A DNA stretch of 64,000 bases from assembly GCA_003339415.1 (NCBI GenBank), contig PDHQ01000014.1, forward strand, positions 186,420-250,419, in the 5' to 3' direction. Below are positions 55,307 to 64,000 of the stretch, piece by piece. The position numbers were made by a program, and so were the translations under genes. Position 1 is the stretch's first letter; each line of letters begins with the position of its first letter. The notes beneath the pieces were generated by a model. That model ran no database searches. It worked only from the letters and a program-made list of their open reading frames with translations, and was not told where the DNA came from. Origin of the DNA: Ophiocordyceps camponoti-saundersi (nom. inval.) (taxonomy: Eukaryota > Ascomycota > Sordariomycetes > Hypocreales > Ophiocordycipitaceae).

Positions 55307-57459
55307 TATGATGGCCAGAAGCAATGACGATGTTGCTACTTGGTATATGTCGTGACGGAAAGAGTTGGCAGTTAAGGAATGGAGTGTCCGAAGTCACGGA
55401 AGAAGAAGAAAACGAATGCCGTGAAAGACAAACAAGGAAGGGTATGAACAGAAGAAGCCTCGCGATTCCCGGGACTGCAGGGGCGTTCGGGCGTGCCGAG
55501 CGTTGCCGTCCTGGGTGTCGGTCCCGTTTGCCTGCCCCGACTTGGGAAAGATGGGAGGCACCAAAACCCGTTGCCGGGACGGGTCAGCGGGATCGAGGCT
55601 GGTTCGTTATAAGCTCATTGGACGAGACGGGGAGGTCGAGTTGCGGCGGTCTTTGTCGTCGTCGTCGTCGTCGTCGTCGACTCGAGGCTATTCCCAGCTG
55701 CTCCCGGAAGGGAAGCCCAGCATCCAGATGATGGCGGTATGGGGAGGGGTAAGAAGATGGCAAACGCCCAGCCCAGGACTACGACGAGTCTGTCGAGCTG
55801 TTCAGTTTCGGATGAAAGAGGCATAGGCAGCAGGAAGCAAAACGTACGAATCTCGCGAGTGATTCACCGGATCACTCGTCCCGTAGGCGGAGTGCGGCAC
55901 TCACACTCGAACTCGAGGTTGGAGGCTGCGAAAGAAGAGAGGGGGGGGGTAACGGTCAGGTAAGAGGGGAGAAGGCAACGTTTTTCAGTGGCAGTGCGTT
56001 GTTAGGGGCGACTGGGATCCAGCCAGTGACACGAGAGAGAGGAGAGAGGAGAGAGTGAGTGCGAGAGACGAGGCCATGCATGTGCGAACAAGCATGTACC
56101 TGTTTGTTTGAGGCGGCTGTGGATAACGGGCGGACCATGGGAGGCGGCCGTCTCTATGTATGTATGTACGTATAATAGAGGCAATACAGGTAGCAGCAGC
56201 GAAAAAGGCCCAGCCCTGTCGTTGCCCATGGAGGAAGTGGTGAAGCCTGCCGTGGACCGTGGTACAAAGAACTCCGGCTCGTGGGTAGCCCCGGGTACAA
56301 GCCCTGGCGTGCGCCCTTGGGGGCCCTTGGGGCCTGGAGTGGGGTATCTGCTAGCAGGCGGGCATGTACCTGGTCTCCTGCCTGGTGATGGATGGGTGGG
56401 AGGAGAGGGTGGATGAACCCCCGATCTACTAATCCGCGTCCGAGCAGCGGATGGCGTCGGGCGCCGCTCGGGAGCACAGACTGGCCTCGGAGCCGGACTG
56501 CCACCAGACACAGACAGACAAGGACAGACAGGACAGAAAGATAGACAGACGGACAGACACGAACAGACACGAACAGACAGACAGCAGACAGACACACGCA
56601 GGGGTAGGTATGGAGCGGGGACCCACCCAGGTAGGTGTATGTACCTCACCGGCTACATCGCTGCCACTAGGTACTCCTACTCCGACCACTACCACTACCA
56701 ACGGTCGAGGCAGGTACCAGCATATCGATAAGGCACCACGTAAGGGGGAGCCAACTCACTTTCACTTCCATTATTAGTAGGAGCTAAGTCCGGTACGTAC
56801 TGACATATCACAGGCACGGGCATATCCACCCGCGGCCCCGTCCCGCCGGCAACAGGGCAGAGCCAGCACCTCGAGCCATGGCAGCTACTGCGGCATTGCA
56901 TGCCTACATACGAACAATTACAACAGACTGCGTTCTTGATTCCCATCCAGCATGTATGTATGTATGTATGTAATCCGTATGTATGTACATGGCCGGATAT
57001 GCAAGGCCGCGCCCGGCAGGCCTCCGAAGACTCTTCCCTCGACCGCCCCGACCCAAGCCGGCTGGCTACGTCAGCACCTGAAGAAGAGCTAATGCATAGA
57101 AGAGCACCTTGTCTTGGAAATGACCGTGAGTAAGGTGGGGACGCCCGAGAGCATGGATCCAGCATGTAGACTGTACGAGGCCGTTCGTTTTTTCAACGGC
57201 CCAGCCAATGCTCAGCGGCCGTATTCCATACCTCCGCAAGCCGAACAATGGGCGCATATCCACTTGGCGGCTTCCTGCTTGTCTGGTCGGTACGTTTTTG
57301 TGTGTACACACAATGTCCAGAAGTCCATGACCATATTGTACACACATAAAACAGTTGGGTCGCGGCAGCTTTGTGCGGATACATGCCTGTGTGCCTCGTA
57401 AGATGGGCTGAACAAAGAGGCTCTGCGAGCTCAAGCTAACAAGGTAGTTGCCCCCACAA
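55307..57459. other. cdc25 upstream region and gene-poor DNA
   Basis: No gene is supported. It includes a TCG run (55651-55680), an ACAG-type microsatellite (about 56505-56600) and GTATGTATG runs (56156-56170, 56952-56972). The first several hundred bases are probably the cdc25 promoter and 5' leader. Confidence 0.55.
56505..56600. repeat. ACAG/GACA microsatellite
   Basis: Imperfect repeats of ACAG with GAC/CAC interruptions run for about 95 bases. Confidence 0.8.
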
Positions 57460-57467
57460 TGTTTTTG

Positions 57468-57902
57468 GAGTATTCATATTTGCCACGGCACCTATTCCTA
57501 TTAGACACGACATTACTAAAATTAGCGGTACGTACCTGATTACAAAGATCTTTATTTTGCCCGGTACAAAGTCGTAGGAAATCCAAAGTTACTCGTAATC
57601 TATAAGTATCTATTTTCCTAGCTACCCTCGCCTACTTCTGCCTTTCTATACCTTCCTAAGCTTACCTATCCTTTCTATACCTTTATCGCTGCTAACCTCT
57701 ATCGTTTTTATCGGCTAATAAACGCGAAGCGCCCGCGCGAGTAGATAAAAAAGTTAGGTACCTGCGGACTACGAGTGATATTTGAGTCCCTCCGGCCTTT
57801 GTACTATTCTCACGTGGTGTGGTGAGGTGATTAGATACGTACCGCTGATTTTAGTAATGTCGTGTCTAATAGGAATAGGTGCCGTGGCAAATATGAATAC
57901 TC
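57468..57902. mobile_element. 435-bp non-autonomous DNA transposon with long terminal inverted repeats
   Basis: A perfect 8-bp target-site duplication, TGTTTTTG, flanks the element (57460-57467 and 57903-57910). The terminal inverted repeats begin GAGTATTCATATTTGCCACG and extend about 70 bp; I count one mismatch in the first 55 bases and a few C/T differences after that. The interior (about 57540-57830) is AT-rich and non-coding. Long TIRs with an 8-bp duplication would fit either a MULE-like or a hAT-like MITE. The termini differ completely from the 13759 element, so it is a separate family. Confidence 0.88.
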
Positions 57903-57910
57903 TGTTTTTG

Positions 57911-57971
57911 TGAGCTGTCGCGTGCTTTTGGGGGGGGGGGGGGGGGAAGGGGGCATGGCAATTGAGGAGGC

Positions 57972-58003
<32 letters not shown>

Positions 58004-61000
58004 TTCTATCTTCCCACCGTCCATTCATCAATCAATTGGTTGACACTAGCAATGCAGAGGTCCTACCTTCAACCTTCAGGTAGGTAATTAGATAATAGGC
58101 AGAGTCTACGGAGTAGAGATGCCTTCAAGCCTTCCAGCAGGTAGGCACCTTGGTAGGTACCTAGTAGGATGAAAGGTTAGTCTCGTTGTGGATAGCTAAT
58201 AGGTGAGAGGCAACTCAATCGGTTGCTAAAGCAAAGAGTGGGGCCCGCCTCCGGTCTGGGCTCAACGCCCAAGACGTTTGAGTCTAATTGTACTGGCAGG
58301 CATGCATCCTGTATGTATGTACATGTACATACACAATTACAGTGAGGATGATGATGATGATGATGATGGTGATAATGATGAGGGATTGGCTACCATGGCC
58401 GGTGTGCACATCCATTCATCCAATGCGTGAGGGGCTATAATGGCATATGAGAGAGGAAGGAAAATATCATCCTCCCCGCTCAAGTTTCCCTCACCCGAGA
58501 TAGCTCTCAACTTCATGTGCAAAAGCCATCATTACATCATTCTATCCACTCTCCTCCCCATAATCCCTGCCACTTTTTCTTCCCATCGTGATTTGTCTCC
58601 ATCGGTGACGGATTATTATTACCATTCGTGCCGTCCTCTGTTACGAAACAGGGCCGGCCACGCGCGACACGGAATACCGTATCCATGGGGTCCTTGTCCG
58701 CCCGTTGCCAGGTTGAGACAACGGAGCCGACAGGGTCCTACATGTATGTATGTATGGCCATGCCAGGAGACGCTTTCCTTTCACTGGCGAGATTTGTGTG
58801 TGAACAATGTGCCGGTCGACACGTTGCTTCTTGGCTCCAAGACTTGCGCTTCCGTCCCTTGCATCTGGCCTTGTGTTGGCGATTATCCTACCGAGTGCAT
58901 AGGTACCGGTACCTCTCTCGCTGCACTGCATCCTTGTGGCCAGCCCGTAGCCGTCGACTGTCTCCCTGCAGACCAGGTCCCCATCTCGATTCGTCGGGGT
59001 GGATCGCCTGTGTCTCCCTGACGATGAAATCTCCCTCAGCCTTTCCGCGGTGCCTCCGCCCTGCCTTAGCTATGAGCTTGGCGTGGAACAGAAAAAGAAA
59101 GCAATCGAAACTGACGATATAAATACCCACGCATTATCAAGGAAAATAATCCCACATGACAAGCGAGCGCACTGTCCGGTCCGAGTACCGCGCCGTCTTT
59201 CAACCGACTGTGCGTCTAGACAATGCTTACATGGTATTTATATATGTATGTATGTAAGTACGGATATATTCATACATATATATGTAAATACAGTAACAAT
59301 GGTCGTGTTAAGATGATCGATACTTCATACTGCTAGGCAGTTAGTTTGTGTTGTTCTTTTTATAAACACCGCTCTTTATTCCATCAGGGACTCGCGACAT
59401 ACATATGCACATGTGCCCATAGTAAGACAACCATCTTCCGCCTTGACTCTGCTTCACTGTTAGTCCTACGAATGAGGTAAAGAAAGGCATCAAAAAGTGG
59501 GAAAGCAATATCCCGAGTTTCCTAAGCGCCTCCTCGAGGAACCTTGGAGATGGATTTTTGCTTATTCGTGTGCTCAGAGCCATCTTCGAGCAATTCGCCG
59601 CTCATCGATGTATGAATTTGTATGGGAGTGTTCGCATCATGCACAGCACATCATCCGCGAACGCATATACATACATACATACATATGTACATATCCGTAC
59701 ATACACGAAAAGTCTGTGCAACACTCTCTTGCACATGCACATCCTGTGACGAGACCTCGCCTCGCAACCCTGTTGCCCGCCCCCCCTCCTTCTGGTTACC
59801 GGGTGAACAAGACGAGCCTGGCAACATGCAGGGGCGTCGCCAGCCTGGCTCACTCTGACAGTCAGACGCCCCAGCTTCTCGCAGGGAGAGCCGGTGATGA
59901 GAGAAATCTTTGCATGTATCCGTACATCCAGCATACATACATATGTACATACATACCTACTGTATGTCTGTGCTGTATGTATGTGAATTCGTATGTTCTA
60001 GGAATATGCGCATGCAGGTAGATCCTAGGTATAGATGGAATTTTTTTCTGGGCGGGCTATCAAATACCTACTCGCTGGAACGGGGAACCGGTCGGCCATC
60101 GTCGATGCAGTGCTCGCCATCCCGATCTCGTCAGCCGCTGGTAGGGCAGGGCCAGGATCATCGTTATCTCAATCCCTGTTTTCCTACCGACATCTTACAT
60201 CTACATATGTACATAACTTCGTACGTACATACATACAACATACAGGCTTTCGACAGGTTGCTGGCCATGGCAAGTGCGATTCTTCATCTTAATGTGAAGA
60301 TTCCTTTTGCTTTGTTTTGTTTTGTTTTTGTTCTCTCCTTTGCTAGGACGGCGGTGAGAGGAAGATGACCTTCCACCGACGGCGGTAACGAGCGAGGAGA
60401 AATGATACCCCCCCCCCCCCCTTCCCCTCCGCGTTTCACACGCAAACACCAGGCCGCAAGGGTTCGATACGCGAGGCACGAGCGTCTCGTCCCAACGGGT
60501 AAAACGAAGGGAGGAGAGGAAATAATCAGGGAAGAAAGAAGAAAAAGAAAGCAAACGCCCTCCGTCACCATGGCGCCACGTCGCACCCAGAATCACAACC
60601 AATCACCCGTCGACACACGCAACTCAGCTGGGTCGCTGTTTTTTCCCCATTCGGGCCACCGCAGCAGCAGTTTCCCCCAACGCTTGTTGTTGACGGCGAG
60701 CTAAAGAGCATCGGCGGAATCGAAGCCTAGTCATGCCAAGTATCGGCGATGGAAGGATACTCCTGGCTTCTTTACGCAGTGCAGGGTTGCGGTACGAGCT
60801 GATTCCATCCAGTCAAGGATCAACAAAGGGAACGGATTTGCGTAGTACGTAGTAGTCGGCGGGGGGCACGCGTCTTGAACCCCGCCTTACGTGCCACGTT
60901 GACGCGCTGTCACGTGATCTTTAATATGATGCGTCGTCTCTCTCTCTGACTTCAGGCTTGGATTGTCAACAGCACGTATGTATGCGAATGTAGGTACACA

Positions 61001-61898
61001 CTTGCTCAACTCCCTGGATACGAATCCTATGTTCCCATACGCCGTCTTCGCACGGCGATGAATGTATGTATGCATATACGCAGACTGACGGCTTCTTCCG
61101 AATCCCGCGCGAACAAGCAAGCTACCTGGGTAGGTAGGTATAAATCTGTTGAAGACCAAGCTCACGATAGTCTTTATCGGGACCGCGTCGCGATGCACAC
61201 AGACGCAACGCGAAAGGCGGTGCACAACGACGAGTGACAACAAATCAACAGATCAACGATGAGCGCCATCGATGAGCGCACCTAGCTTATCTGTATGCTA
61301 TACTAGGTGGCAGGTGGCGATACCATTGATTTGTGTGTCGGCCCGTCTTTGGCCCTCTTACGCAGACCGCCGCCGGGACCAGCGGCCGCATCCTTGATCT
61401 ATCTCGGGCAATCGCCGAGCGGTCTGTCTCTTGCATGTACATACATAAAACTGCTCGACCGGGCCTGAGAGCTGCGGCCGAGATAGGCGCGTGACAGCCA
61501 ACCCCCATCGTACATGGTGCCATTGCTGCGTGGCATTGGGGTGGCACGACGCGAGGCCTGCTGCAGTTGGTTCCGTGCCGTGTTTGGTTTTTTGTTATGC
61601 GCACGCGACGGAAGCGGGAAAACGGGAAGCTGGAGAAAACCTGCAGTCACACCTATCGGGGTTTGATGGCTAATAACAACAGTCAGAGACAAAGGCCGAA
61701 ATCAATTGCTGAAGTTCAGCAACCCCGATGTAGTAGGTATAGGGTAGCAATTGCAGTACATGGGCGGTGTGCTGCGGCAGAATCTTATCGGGATTTTTTT
61801 TTTCTCCCATTCGACGTAGATCGTAGTTCCACAGCCTAAGTCGGTTGGTATAACTGCGACAGCGCGGGCCGAGCCATCGCCCACATCTGCCGTACAAA
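57911..61898. other. 4-kb gene-poor region
   Basis: Both strands were read and no protein-like or RNA gene signal was found. It holds a G run (57930-57946), a CT run (57973-57998), a GAT run (58348-58368), numerous TACATACATA/GTATGTATG motifs (for example 59244-59258, 59669-59685, 59935-59960) and a CACGTG at 60911-60916. Frames such as 59497-60021 are rich in Tyr/Ile/His/Thr from translated TACATA repeats. The last part is probably the pol5 promoter. Confidence 0.5.
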
Positions 61899-64000
61899 AT
61901 GGCCGGCAAAAGGAAACGCGGGAACGCCAACCCCGGCTCGCCAGCGTCCAAGAGAGCCAAGAAGGCCTCTGTGCTTCTTGCCCCGCCCGCCCCGACGAAG
62001 CCGAGCCTGGAACCTCTACCCTTCGCCGAAACTCCAAACCCAGACGATCGAAAACGAGAGGCAGCCCTATACGAGCTACTGGGAAGCGAAGACGAGGCTG
62101 AGAGGATCGCGGCGGCGGACTGTATTGTCTCGAGCCTGCTTCAGGGCTCTGGGGCCTCGGAAGCGGTGCTCCGGAGACATCTGGACCGACGGCTTTTTCG
62201 GGGTCTCGCAAGCGGGCGCAATGCGGCGCGCCTTGGCTTCAGCCTCGTCATCACCGAGATCCTGAGCCAGCTCTACGGTCCGAGCTCTCAGTTAGGATCG
62301 AGTTACGCCGGCCTGACATTTGAACAATCGCTTGCCTTGTTGGTAGACAAGACGCAAACCGGAGGTAAGATATCCGGTCAAGAGGAACGGGATCACTACT
62401 TCGGCCAGCTCTTCGGAATCGAGTGCTTCGTTCGGTCCAGAATTCTCTTTTGCGACGTCTCGCGATGGGACCGCATCCTGGAACTGTTATTAAAGCTGGG
62501 CAACAAAAAATCTTGGCTAAGGCCACAATGTGGCTGGGTCATGGTTCAGGCCATGGAACAGATGGACCAGGAACAGGTGGAAAAATTGCTTCTGGGAATC
62601 GACGAAGCCGGAATAGCAAAGACTGCCGAAGGCGTGGCGGCCTGGCTTGTCGCCTTGGATCGGCACCCGAGGCTGAAGCCAAAACCTTGGCGCGACCCTT
62701 TGTCTGCCAAATCTCTCAATGACTTGACTGCTGTTCTCAAGGAGAGCTTTAGATCCTCCGCCAAGGACTCCGAGGAGAAGGCTCAAGTGAGTGGGAGCTG
62801 GTCAGCACAGTTACACTTCGTATGGGACATCATCCTCGCGCGATTCGCTAAGGGAAACGCCGCTGGAGCCGACGCGGAGGCGTTGACTCAGTTCTGGAAT
62901 CGTGTGGTTGACGGTAAGGAAAACGGGCTCGACTTCTCCCATTTCGTTGCTAACAGTGAGCAGATGGCTTATTCTCGAAAAACGCAACCGACGGCCAGAA
63001 GTTCAAAGGCTTCATGGTGTTTCAGAAGATGCTCCAGGGGCTAGCTGGCCAAGATGAGAAGCTTCAGTGCCTGTTCAGCAAGAATCTGATGACGTGCCTG
63101 ATGAACCAGGCTGCCAAGGAAGATCGCTACTTGCACCGGGCGGCGATCAAGGCCCTGAAGACTCTCGAGAGCGTCGTGCACGACCAGCCGTCGGCTCTCG
63201 TCCCGGTGCTCGAGAACGTCATCGGCAAGAATGGCGTTTACAGCTTTGATCAACGCACCAGCACCAAGGTAGTAGACAAACTGCTGCAAAATGTCAATGG
63301 GGAAAACGCCGAGGGTTGCCTAGCCGCCATTCGACGGCCCATAGCATCTCTCTCCGGACATGGCGAAGACGAGGCCAAAGTTACACTCAGACTTTACGCC
63401 GGCTATCTTTCCAAGGTCCTCAACGCCTTGGCTTCGGATGTGTCCACGATAACTCCGTCTCATGCGAAGCGCGGGGGTGCGTATGGGCCGATACTGCAGG
63501 AGCTGGCGGAGTTGGCGTACGGAAACCCGAAGGACATCCCCCAAGGAGCCCTGACGGAGCAGTTTCGTGACGTTTGCCGGTCTCACATCGAATCGTCTCT
63601 CGCGAGAATAACACAGAGAGCGGATGACTTTGCTACGTTCTGCAACGCCGTGGGGTCCATGAAGTCGGCCTCATCACGAACCATGTCAGACGAGATCAGT
63701 TCGGCAGTTGACGATGCCCTTTCTCGGATGAAGAAGCTCTTGCGCCGCCACAAGTCCAGCGACGACGATAGCAAGAGTCTGGCGCAAGGTTTGGCGATGC
63801 TCCACGCCGTATCTGTCTTTCAGTTATATAACGGCAGCCCGGATGCCATGGAAGTACTGGACGACCTTGCTCAGTTTTACGATAGATTCAAGCGCGGCGA
63901 TGGAGCTCAAGGAACGTCTGAGCTTCTTGTAGAAATACTTCTGTCCATGGTTGCCCGTCCCTCGTCGCTGATGCGGCAGATATCACATCGCGTCTTCGAC
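61899..64000 (+). CDS. pol5: POL5/MYBBP1A-like nucleolar protein (3' end outside the window)
   Basis: Pol5 has remote B-family polymerase similarity but acts in rRNA synthesis and ribosome assembly in the nucleolus. Exons 61899-62913 and 62964-64000 (open at the edge) are joined by a 50-bp intron (donor GTAAGG, branch GCTAAC, acceptor AGCAG), linking FWNRVVDD to GLFSKNATDGQKFKGFMVFQ. The basic N-terminus (MAGKRKRGNANPGSPASKRA) fits nuclear import. The first helices are AALYELLGSEDEAERIAAAD and RLFRGLASGRNAARLGFSLV. A later stretch reads HYFGQLFGIECFVRS. About 683 codons are visible of a family usually near 1000, so the acidic C-terminus is missing. Confidence 0.9.

Noticed and set aside
59497..60021. 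174-codon frame
   Set aside because: Dominated by YIHTYICTYPYI-type residues from translated TACATA repeats.
1..64000. CRISPR array, biosynthetic cluster, rRNA genes, telomere repeats
   Set aside because: I looked for regular spaced repeats, PKS/NRPS/terpene motifs, rRNA sequence and TTAGGG arrays and saw none.

Overview
The window is nuclear DNA of a filamentous ascomycete, most likely a sordariomycete and plausibly Hypocreales. The evidence is short GT-AG introns (48-149 bp) with CTGAC/CTAAC branch points, fungal-only families (Zn2Cys6 regulators, a Cu-only GPI-type superoxide dismutase, ERJ5, CGR1, a Cdc25 of the nimT type) and a retrotransposon decayed in the pattern of repeat-induced point mutation (RIP). 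No bacterial, viral or CRISPR feature was seen. The exon structures below were worked out by joining reading frames across splice sites; each sums to an intact frame.

Layout. 1-4950: a RIP-degraded Ty1/Copia element followed by unassigned RIP-degraded repeat. 5.5-12 kb: ERJ5 (ER J-protein), initiator tRNA-Met, a small membrane protein and a 973-residue Ser/Pro-rich protein with NDR-kinase-type sites. 12-17 kb: gene-poor, with a 90-nt G tract and a 439-bp hAT-like MITE. 17-23 kb: CGR1 (60S biogenesis), a coiled-coil tail-membrane protein and a PX/PXB lipid-binding protein of the Lec1 type. 22.9-25.7 kb: an assembly break with 4 N, an 83-bp exact duplication and long homopolymers. 25.7-30 kb: cell-surface Cu-only SOD and a conserved fungal protein. 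30.6-38.1 kb: two divergently transcribed Zn2Cys6 regulators. 38.9-51.9 kb: a dense housekeeping block of SFH1 (RSC remodeller), ZIM17 (mitochondrial Hsp70 helper), UTP20 (SSU processome) and DRN1/CwfJ (splicing/debranching). 53.4-55.3 kb: Cdc25. 55.3-61.9 kb: gene-poor, with a second MITE (435 bp, long TIRs). 61.9 kb to the end: POL5, cut by the window edge.

How they fit together: most genes are conserved housekeeping genes. Ribosome biogenesis is well represented (CGR1, UTP20, POL5 and the initiator tRNA), but these genes are scattered and not an operon-like unit. I found no biosynthetic cluster, defence island or clear new multi-gene system. The least explained items are the two precisely delimited MITEs, the context of the CpA sites that survived RIP, an over-represented TACGGAGTA motif including an 18-bp palindrome between the two divergent regulators, a 20-nt microexon inside a zinc cluster, and four conserved-looking proteins without a known function.
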